Part shown: positions 27,449-34,547 of the stretch, one piece after another
Layout: each line of letters begins with the position of its first letter
Numbering within the stretch: the first letter of the stretch is position 1
Assembly: GCA_009693905.1 (NCBI GenBank)
Contig: SHWG01000008.1
Coordinates: 1-34,547 of the forward strand
Length of the DNA: 34,547 nt
From: Rhodospirillales bacterium
GTDB taxonomy: Bacteria; Pseudomonadota; Alphaproteobacteria; Rhodospirillales; 2-12-FULL-67-15
Direction of reading: 5' to 3'
Position numbers and translations under genes: made by a program
Notes under the pieces: generated by a model
What the model saw: the letters and a program-made list of their open reading frames with translations, nothing else
What the model was told of the DNA's origin: nothing
Databases searched by the model: none

Positions 27449-28602
27449 GTTGGCTTGGCGGCTTGAGTGGGCTCGCGCTGGCGGCCTGGGTCTGGCTGCT
27501 CGCGGCTCGCGGCGGGTTCTGGCGCGCCGACCAGCGCCTTCCCGACAAGACCCACGAACTTGTCCGGTGGCCCGAGGTGGTCGCGGTGGTTCCGGCGCGC
27601 AACGAGGCGGCGAGCGTCGGCCATGCGATCGCTTCTCTTCTCGGACAGGACTATCCCGGCCGGTTCTCGGTCGTGCTGGTGGACGACGCCAGCGACGATG
27701 GGACCGCCGAAGTTGCCAGGCGCACGGGCAGTGCGGCTGGGGCGGGCGAGCGCCTTCGCGTGTTGGCGGGTGCGCCGCTTCCTTCGGGCTGGACCGGAAA
27801 ACTTTGGGCCATGCATCAAGGTTTGGCCGAGGCCGGCAAACTCGCGCCGGATGCGGTTTACGTGCTGCTCGCCGACGCCGACATCGTTCACGCGCCCGCC
27901 AATCTTCGCCTCATGGTCGGCCATGCGGAAAACAAACGCCTTCATCTCGTCTCGCTGATGGTCAAGCTCCGCTGCGAATCGGGGTGGGAGAAAATCCTGA
28001 TCCCGGCGTTCGTGTTTTTCTTCCAGAAGCTCTACCCGTTTCCCTGGGTCAACGACGCGACGCGGGCGACGGCCGCCGCCGCCGGTGGCTGCATGCTGGT
28101 CCGCAAAGAAACCTTGGCGGCGGCGGGCGGGGTCGAGCGCATTCGCGGCGCTCTGATCGACGATTGCGCGCTCGCGCGCGAAATCAAGGCGCGTGGCCCG
28201 ATCTGGCTCGGACTTGCGGGCACGGCCGCGAGCTTGCGCCCTTACGCGCGCTTGGGCGACATATGGCGGATGGTCGCGCGCTCGGCGTTCGCGCAGTTGA
28301 ACCATTCCATTTGGGCGCTTGTCGGCACGTTCTTGGGGATGTTCGTGCTCTATGTTGTGCCGCCGTTCGCGGCGGTTTATGGGTGGACGACGGGCGACGC
28401 AGCCCTCACGCTCGCCGGAGCGGCGGGGTGGGGCCTGATGGCGACGACGTACGGGCCGACGGTCCGGTTGTACGGGCTGGCCTTCGCGTATGCTTTGACC
28501 TTGCCGCTCGCGGGCGCGCTCTATGCGCTGATGACGGCGGATTCGGCCGTGCGCCATTGGCAGGGTGTGGGCGGCGGTTGGAAGGGGCGATCCTATTCAT
28601 GA
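27445..28602 (+). CDS. hpnB: hopanoid-associated glycosyltransferase HpnB
   Basis: VVAVVPARNEAASVGHAIASLLGQDYPG, LVDDASDDGTAEVA, GWTGKLWAMHQGLAEA, LADADIVHAPANLRLMV. ORF opens at 27403; GTG at 27445 is my preferred start. Confidence 0.92.
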   Translation: MSWLGGLSGLALAAWVWLLAARGGFWRADQRLPDKTHELVRWPEVVAVVPARNEAASVGHAIASLLGQDYPGRFSVVLVDDASDDGTAEVARRTGSAAGAGERLRVLAGAPLPSGWTGKLWAMHQGLAEAGKLAPDAVYVLLADADIVHAPANLRLMVGHAENKRLHLVSLMVKLRCESGWEKILIPAFVFFFQKLYPFPWVNDATRATAAAAGGCMLVRKETLAAAGGVERIRGALIDDCALAREIKARGPIWLGLAGTAASLRPYARLGDIWRMVARSAFAQLNHSIWALVGTFLGMFVLYVVPPFAAVYGWTTGDAALTLAGAAGWGLMATTYGPTVRLYGLAFAYALTLPLAGALYALMTADSAVRHWQGVGGGWKGRSYS

Positions 28603-29546
28603 CCGGGGGAGTCGCGATCGAAGGGGGGGACGGCGCCGAGCTGAACCGCCTGATCGAGTCCATCGTGCGGCGCTCGGGGACATCGTTCTACTGGGGCATG
28701 CGCGTGCTGCCGCCGGAACGGCGCCAGGCGATGTACGCGATTTACGCGTTCTGCCGCGAAGTGGACGACATCGCCGACGGATCGCTTCCGGCCGCGGCCA
28801 AAGCCGCCCGGCTCGACGCCTGGGCCGAGGAGATCGAGCGACTGTTCGCGGGGCGCGGAGGCGCCGAAACGAAAAACCCGGCGGCCATAACCGCGCCCGA
28901 TCCTTTAATGTTGGCGGCCTTCGCCGCCGGCCGGCCGAGCGAGCCGATCGCCCGCGCGCTCGCCACGCCGGTCGCCGCGTTCGCGCTGGCCAAGCGCGAT
29001 TTTCTCGCCGTGATCGAGGGAATGCGCACGGACGCCACCGCTCGGGTCCGATTTCCCGATAGGGCGGCGCTGGCCCATTACTGCGATTGCGTCGCCGGCG
29101 CGGTCGGCAGGCTCTCCAATCCGGTGTTCGGAATCGCCCGCGCGCTCGGCGATCCGCTGGCGGGCGCGCTGGGCGAGGCGTTGCAGCTCACCAATATCCT
29201 GCGCGATCTCGACGAGGACGCCGCCCTCGACCGGCTCTATCTTCCCGCCGACCTGCTCGCGCGGCACGGCATCCCGGCCGACTCCCCGGCGGCGGTGCTC
29301 GCCCATCCCGCGTTGTCGGCGGCGTGCGCCGAAATCGCGGCCCGCGCCGGCGCCCGCTTCGACGAAGCGCGCGCAATCCTCGCCCGCATAGGCCCGCGCG
29401 AACGCAAGCCCGCGGTGCTGATGATGGAGGCGTATTGGCGCATCTATCGCCGCCTGGTGGCGCGGGGGTTCGCGCCGCCGCGCCGGCCGGTCGCGCTTTC
29501 GCGTCTTGAGAAGGCGTGGATCGCGCTCAAGAACGGCATCGCCTGA
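28599..29546 (+). CDS. hpnD: presqualene diphosphate synthase HpnD
   Basis: SGTSFYWGMRVLPPERRQAMYAIYAFCREVDDIADG, LTNILRDLDEDAALDRLYLPADLL; ATGA overlap with hpnB. Confidence 0.95.
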   Translation: MTGGVAIEGGDGAELNRLIESIVRRSGTSFYWGMRVLPPERRQAMYAIYAFCREVDDIADGSLPAAAKAARLDAWAEEIERLFAGRGGAETKNPAAITAPDPLMLAAFAAGRPSEPIARALATPVAAFALAKRDFLAVIEGMRTDATARVRFPDRAALAHYCDCVAGAVGRLSNPVFGIARALGDPLAGALGEALQLTNILRDLDEDAALDRLYLPADLLARHGIPADSPAAVLAHPALSAACAEIAARAGARFDEARAILARIGPRERKPAVLMMEAYWRIYRRLVARGFAPPRRPVALSRLEKAWIALKNGIA

Positions 29547-29549
29547 GTC

Positions 29550-30818
29550 ATGGCCGGGACCATCCATATCGTCGGCGCGGGACTCGCCGGTCTTGCGGCG
29601 GCGGTGGAACTGGCTGGCGCGGGCGCGCGTGTCGTTATGCACGAAGGCGCCGGGCACGCGGGCGGGCGGTGCCGCTCGTTCCATGACGAGGGGCTCGGTT
29701 GCCTCGTCGACAACGGCAATCACTTGCTGCTCAGCGGCAACCGCGCCGCCGTCGCTTATCTCGACCGGATCGGGGCGCGCGCAACCATGCACGAAGCCCC
29801 GCCCGCGTTCCCGTTTTGCGATCTCCGCACCGGCGCGCGCTGGGAGATTCGTCCGTCGCCCGGGCCGTTCCCGTGGTGGGCGCTATCGCCCGCCACCCGC
29901 GCGCCGGGAACCGGGGCGATGGATTATTTGCGCGGGCTCGCGCTCGCCTTCGTGGGCCCGAAGTTCACCGTCGCCGAGGCGCTTGGCTTGCCCAAGGGCG
30001 GCGCGGGGCGGGAAATGTTCTGGGACCCGCTCACGATCGCGGTGCTCAACGCCGAGACCGACGAAGTCGCCGCGCCGCTTCTGTGGGCGGTACTGCGCGA
30101 AACGGTCGGGCGGGGCGCGCACGCCTGCCGGCCGCTGATTGCGAGGCGTGGATTGGGGCCGAGCTTGATCGAGCCCGCGCTGGCGTTTCTCGGGATGCAT
30201 GGGGCGGCGGTGCGGTTCAACGCGCGGCTGCGCGCGGTCGAGTTCGAGAGGGGCGCGGCGAAAACGCTTCGCTTTGCCGATGGCGAGGTCGCGGTTGGCG
30301 AAGGGGATTGCGTCATCGTTGCCCTGCCGCAGGGCATGGTCGCCGAATTTTTGCCGGGAATCACGGTTCCCGAGGGTACGCGAGCCATCGTCAACGCCCA
30401 TTTCCGTGTTTCGCCGCAAGCAGGCCCCCCCCGCTTGCTCGGCCTCGTCGGCGGAACGGCGCATTGGGTTTTCGTGCGCGAAACCCTCGCTTCGGTCACC
30501 GTCAGCGCCGCCGACCGGCTGGCCGAGGAGGATTCAGGCTCGATCGCCCTGCGAGTGTGGGAGGATGTGTGCCGGGCGCTCGATCTTGGCCCCGGGCCGT
30601 TGCCGGCGCACCGAATCGTCAAGGAAAAGCGCGCGACGTTCGCGCAGACGCCGGCGAATCTCGCCCGCCGGGCCAAGACCCGGACCCCTTGGCCGAACCT
30701 TTTCCTCGCCGGCGATTGGACCGATACCGGGCTGCCGGCGACCCTGGAAGGGGCGATTCGCTCGGGCGTGAGCGCGGCGATGGCCGCCTTGGGGCTTGAA
30801 AAACCCACCGGCATTTGA
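29550..30818 (+). CDS. hpnE: hydroxysqualene dehydroxylase HpnE
   Basis: FAD motif IHIVGAGLAGLAAAVELAGAGARVVMHEGAGHAGGRCRSFHD, C-terminal LFLAGDWTDTGLPATLEGAIRSG. Confidence 0.95.
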   Translation: MAGTIHIVGAGLAGLAAAVELAGAGARVVMHEGAGHAGGRCRSFHDEGLGCLVDNGNHLLLSGNRAAVAYLDRIGARATMHEAPPAFPFCDLRTGARWEIRPSPGPFPWWALSPATRAPGTGAMDYLRGLALAFVGPKFTVAEALGLPKGGAGREMFWDPLTIAVLNAETDEVAAPLLWAVLRETVGRGAHACRPLIARRGLGPSLIEPALAFLGMHGAAVRFNARLRAVEFERGAAKTLRFADGEVAVGEGDCVIVALPQGMVAEFLPGITVPEGTRAIVNAHFRVSPQAGPPRLLGLVGGTAHWVFVRETLASVTVSAADRLAEEDSGSIALRVWEDVCRALDLGPGPLPAHRIVKEKRATFAQTPANLARRAKTRTPWPNLFLAGDWTDTGLPATLEGAIRSGVSAAMAALGLEKPTGI

Positions 30819-30890
30819 CACAAAGCCGGTCCCGGCGGGACAGGGCCGCGTGGATCGACGCCCCTCGGGCCATTTAACTCTTTGAAAAAC

Positions 30891-32861
30891 ATGGACGTTA
30901 TGCACGGGACGCTGCCAGCTTCGACGCCCAAGGCTGTCGCTCAAGCGCCCCTTGAGCGCGAAGTCCTTGAGCGCGTCCTCGACGAATCCCGCTCTTGGCT
31001 CGCCGGCCGGCAGGCCGCCGACGGGCATTGGCTGTTCGAGCTCGAAGCCGACGCCACCATCCCGGCCGAATTCATCTTGCTCAACCACTATCTCGGCGAG
31101 ATCGACGACGCGCTGGAAGCCAAACTCGCGGTCTATTTACGTCGCATCCAGGGGGCGCACGGCGGCTGGCCGCTCTTTCACGACGGCGACTTTAACATCT
31201 CGGCCTCGGTCAAGGCGTACTACGCCCTGAAGCTGGTCGGCGACGCCACCGACGCCCCGCACATGCGCCGCGCGCGCGCGGCGATCCTCGCCCACGGCGG
31301 CGCGGCCAAGGCCAACGTCTTTACCCGGATCGCGCTTGCCATGTTCGAGCAGGTGCCGTGGCGCGCGACTCCGCTGATCCGGGTCGAGGCGATGCTGCTG
31401 CCGAAGTGGGCGCCGTTCCACATCGACAAGGTATCCTACTGGTCGCGCACCGTGATGGTGCCGCTGTTCGTGCTGGCGACGCTCAAAGTCCGCGCCCGCA
31501 ACCCGCGCCGGGTCGATATCCGCGAATTGTTCGTCGTCCCGCCCGAAGCGGAGCGGAACTATCTCGTCAATCCGACCGGACATTGGATCGGCGACGCGAT
31601 GCTGGTTCTCGACCGGATCGGGCGGTTCCTCGAGCCGCTGTTTCCGAAATGGCTCGAAAATAAAGCGACCGCGCGGGCGATGACGTTCGTCCGCGAGCGG
31701 CTCAACGGCGAAGACGGGCTCGGCGGCATCTTTCCGGCGATGGCCAACGCGGTCATGGCGTTCGACGCGCTCGGGCTTTCCCGCGATCATCCCGACGCGG
31801 CGACCGCGCGGGACGCGATCGCCAAGCTGCTGGTGCACCGCGAGGGCATCGGCTACTGCCAGCCCTGCGTTTCGCCGGTGTGGGACACGGGACTGGCCCT
31901 CCACGCGATGATGGAAGCCGGACTCGCGGGCGATTCGGGTGTGGTCGCGGCGGCGTCGCGCTGGTTGGTGGAGCGCCAGATCCTGGACGTGAAGGGCGAC
32001 TGGACCTCGACCCGGCCCGATGTCCGCCCCGGCGGCTGGGCGTTCCAATACCGCAACGACCGCTATCCCGACGTCGACGACACTGCGGTCGTGGCGATGG
32101 CGCTGCACCGGGCGGATGCGGAAAAATACCGCGACAGCATCGCGTGCGCCGCCGAATGGGTCGTCGGGATGCAGAGCGCGAACGGCGGCTGGGGCGCGTT
32201 CGACGCCGACAACACCCATTATATGCTCAACCACATTCCGTTCGCCGATCATGGCGCCCTGCTCGATCCGCCGACCGCCGATGTGAGCGCCCGCTGCATC
32301 GGATTCCTCGCCCAGATCGGCTATGCGCGCACTCATCCGGTCATGGTTCGCGCGCTCGATTACTTGCGCCGCGAGCAGGAGCCGGACGGATCCTGGTTCG
32401 GCCGTTGGGGCGCCAACTACATCTATGGTACCTGGTCGGCGTTGGCGGCCTTCAACGCCGCGGACGAGGACATGACCGCGCCGCACATCCGGAAAGCGGT
32501 CGCGTGGCTGAAATCCCGCCAGCGCGCCGACGGCGGTTGGGGCGAGGACTGCGCGACGTATTGGACGGAGCGCAAGACCGAGGTCAAGGCGAGCACGCCG
32601 TCGCATACCGCCTGGGCCACCCTCGGCCTGATGGCGGCGGGCGAGGCCGGATGCGCGAACATCGCGGGCGGTATCCGCTATCTGCTCGCCGCCCCGCGCG
32701 CCGGCGGCCATTGGACGGAAGAGCTCTACAACGCGGTCGGATTCCCGCGCGTCTTTTTCCTTCGCTATCACGGCTACAGCGCGTATTTCCCGCTCTGGGC
32801 GCTGGCGCGCTATCGCAACCTTGTCGCCGCCAATCGCGCGCGGCCGGTCCACGGAATCTGA
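30891..32861 (+). CDS. shc: squalene-hopene cyclase
   Basis: DVDDTAVVAMAL catalytic motif, QW-type repeats (QSANGGWGAFD, QEPDGSWFGRWG, QRADGGWGEDC). Confidence 0.97.
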   Translation: MDVMHGTLPASTPKAVAQAPLEREVLERVLDESRSWLAGRQAADGHWLFELEADATIPAEFILLNHYLGEIDDALEAKLAVYLRRIQGAHGGWPLFHDGDFNISASVKAYYALKLVGDATDAPHMRRARAAILAHGGAAKANVFTRIALAMFEQVPWRATPLIRVEAMLLPKWAPFHIDKVSYWSRTVMVPLFVLATLKVRARNPRRVDIRELFVVPPEAERNYLVNPTGHWIGDAMLVLDRIGRFLEPLFPKWLENKATARAMTFVRERLNGEDGLGGIFPAMANAVMAFDALGLSRDHPDAATARDAIAKLLVHREGIGYCQPCVSPVWDTGLALHAMMEAGLAGDSGVVAAASRWLVERQILDVKGDWTSTRPDVRPGGWAFQYRNDRYPDVDDTAVVAMALHRADAEKYRDSIACAAEWVVGMQSANGGWGAFDADNTHYMLNHIPFADHGALLDPPTADVSARCIGFLAQIGYARTHPVMVRALDYLRREQEPDGSWFGRWGANYIYGTWSALAAFNAADEDMTAPHIRKAVAWLKSRQRADGGWGEDCATYWTERKTEVKASTPSHTAWATLGLMAAGEAGCANIAGGIRYLLAAPRAGGHWTEELYNAVGFPRVFFLRYHGYSAYFPLWALARYRNLVAANRARPVHGI

Positions 32862-33551
32862 GTGCCTAGGCTCGGGGTCATAACCGGCCTCGCCGCCGAG
32901 GCCGAAATCCTCGAAGCGTTTCCTCCCGAGCGCCGGCCCGTCGTTGCCGTCGCGGGCGCCTCGGGCGCGCGCGCGGAAACCGCCGCGCTCAGGCTGCTCG
33001 CCGAGGGCTGCGAGGCGATCTTGAGCTTCGGCGTCGCCGGCGGGCTCGATCCCGCGCTCGTTTCGGGAACGCTTGTGATCGCGGATTCCATCGTCGCGCC
33101 CGATGGCCGGCGGCTCCCGACCGACCCGGCGTGGCGGGACGCGGTGCGCCGCGCGCTCGAAGGTTCAGGTCCGCTCTCAGGAGGCGCGATCGCCGGCTCG
33201 GACGCGCCTCTGCTCACGCCGGAAGCGAAGCGGGACTACGCCGCCCGCACCGGCGCGGTCGCGGTGGACATGGAAAGCCACGGGGCGGCGCGGGCCGCGG
33301 CCTTGAAAAACTTGCCCTTCCTCGCCATCCGCGCGGTCGCCGACGGGGCCGCGCTGGCGATCCCGCCCTGGGTCATGGACGCGATCTTGCCCGACGGCGG
33401 ATTGGCGCCGGAAAAGATCGCGCGGGCGTTGTTGCCCAGGCCGTGGATGGTGTGGGGATTGATCGGTCTCGCCCGCGACAACGGGCGGGCAATGGGGACT
33501 TTAAGCCGCGTCGCTCTGCGCCTCGGGCCCGGCCTTGGCCTCGCGGGCTAG
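32862..33551 (+). CDS. hpnG: hopanoid-associated nucleoside phosphorylase HpnG
   Basis: LGVITGLAAEAEIL, ILSFGVAGGLDPALVSGTLVIAD, VDMESHGAARAA; GTG start abutting the shc stop. Confidence 0.9.
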   Translation: MPRLGVITGLAAEAEILEAFPPERRPVVAVAGASGARAETAALRLLAEGCEAILSFGVAGGLDPALVSGTLVIADSIVAPDGRRLPTDPAWRDAVRRALEGSGPLSGGAIAGSDAPLLTPEAKRDYAARTGAVAVDMESHGAARAAALKNLPFLAIRAVADGAALAIPPWVMDAILPDGGLAPEKIARALLPRPWMVWGLIGLARDNGRAMGTLSRVALRLGPGLGLAG

Positions 33552-34547
33552 GCGCTGGACGAGACTTTCGAACACGTATTCGGCCGGGCGCTGGCGATCG
33601 AGCGGGATTTCCGGCGCCATCGGCCCCTCGGTATCGATGCCCTTGAAGAAAACGGACAGCGCCTTGAGCGGGCGGGTAACGGTGTCGGTGACCGCCGTCG
33701 GCTCGTAGCCGCAATGCACCATGCAGTCGGCGCATTTCTCGTAGTTGCCGGTGCCGTAGGAATCCCAATTCGTGTCGTCCATCAATTCGCGGAAAGTCCG
33801 GACGTAGCCTTCGCCGAGGAGATAGCAGGGTTTCTGCCAGCCGAACACGTTGCGGGTCGGATTGCCCCACGGCGTGCAGCGGTAGCTCTGGTTACCGGCG
33901 AGGAAATCCATGAACATGGTCGATTGGCTGAAGCGCCAGCGGCTAAGGCGGCGCTTGCCGATCCGGAAAATATCGCGGAACAGATTCTTGGTCCGCGTGC
34001 GCTCGAGGAAATGTTCCTGGTCCGGGGCGCGCTCGTAGGCGAAGCCGGGGGACACGGTGATTCCCTCGACGTTCAATTCGTTCATGGCGTAATCAAAGAA
34101 TTCCGCCGCCATCTCCGCCGTGGTGTGATCGAACAACGTGCAGTTGACGTTGACGCGGAAGCCCTTGGCCTTGGCGAGATGAATGGCGGCCACCGCGCGC
34201 TTGAACGTGCCCGGCTGGTCCACCGCCCGGTCGTGTTCGGCCTCCAGTCCGTCGAGATGGACGGAGAAGGTGAGGTAAGACGAAGGCCGGAACAGGTCGA
34301 GCTTCTTTTCGAGTAGCAACGCGTTGGTGCACATATAGACGAATTTCTTGCGCGCGACGATGCCGGCGACGATCCGGTCGATATCCTTGTGCAGCAGCGG
34401 TTCGCCGCCGGGGATCGAAACCACCGGCGCGCCGCATTCGTCCACCGCCTGGAGGCATTCCTCGACGCTCAAGCGCCGGTTCAGGATGTCGTCCTCGTAG
34501 TCGATCTTGCCGCACCCGGGGCAGGCGAGGTTGCAGCGGAACAGCGG
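33501..34547 (-). CDS. hpnH: adenosyl-hopene transferase HpnH (radical SAM), 5' end truncated by the window edge
   Basis: Reading from the window edge: PLFRCNLACPGCGKIDYEDDILNRRLSVEECLQAVDECGAPVVSIPGGEPLLHKDI (CxxxCxxC); C-terminal YEKCADCMVHCGYEPTAV. Confidence 0.95.
   Translation of the reverse strand, partial: PLFRCNLACPGCGKIDYEDDILNRRLSVEECLQAVDECGAPVVSIPGGEPLLHKDIDRIVAGIVARKKFVYMCTNALLLEKKLDLFRPSSYLTFSVHLDGLEAEHDRAVDQPGTFKRAVAAIHLAKAKGFRVNVNCTLFDHTTAEMAAEFFDYAMNELNVEGITVSPGFAYERAPDQEHFLERTRTKNLFRDIFRIGKRRLSRWRFSQSTMFMDFLAGNQSYRCTPWGNPTRNVFGWQKPCYLLGEGYVRTFRELMDDTNWDSYGTGNYEKCADCMVHCGYEPTAVTDTVTRPLKALSVFFKGIDTEGPMAPEIPLDRQRPAEYVFESLVQRLAREAKAGPEAQSDAA

Noticed and set aside
30424-30432. 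C8 homopolymer in hpnE as a phase-variation tract or frameshift
   Set aside because: The reading frame is intact through it with expected downstream motifs; 8 C's alone is weak evidence in GC-rich DNA.
1-34547. CRISPR array, phage, toxin-antitoxin or transposase content
   Set aside because: No direct-repeat/spacer array and no integrase, transposase or phage structural motifs seen in any listed translation.

Overview
High-GC, densely coding bacterial window, probably from an alphaproteobacterium of Rhodospirillales type (inferred from gene content and synteny). No tRNA, rRNA, CRISPR array or intact transposase was seen. Left to right: (i) an AmmeMemoRadiSam locus, with a Memo-AMMECR1 fusion diverging from an orphan ModA-like binding protein, the AmmeMemoRadiSam radical SAM enzyme, a YbhN-like membrane protein, pepA and holC; (ii) two hypothetical proteins, an MBL-fold hydrolase, a BigR/SqrR-like ArsR repressor and a secreted seven-WD40/cytochrome c fusion; (iii) two small secreted lysine-rich proteins; (iv) histone deacetylase-like, xseB, ispA, dxs and tlyA; (v) two rhodaneses and an AhpD-like protein, then aroC, fabI, a DnaJ/CbpA-like protein and a glycine-zipper lipoprotein on the minus strand; (vi) pdxH, a CDF transporter, a frameshifted phosphotransferase/AAA kinase and a tandem Usp; (vii) a hopanoid cluster (hpnM, hpnC, hpnB, hpnD, hpnE, shc, hpnG, and convergent hpnH cut off by the window edge). 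Best leads for a second look: a dispersed double-hairpin palindromic element with one intergenic copy and one copy in frame inside a kinase ORF; the AmmeMemoRadiSam operon context; the periplasmic WD40-cytochrome c fusion beside a candidate persulfide-sensing repressor; the paired lysine-rich secreted peptides; and an unlisted 57-aa ORF coupled to hpnB. Family assignments come from reading the translations; no database search was run.
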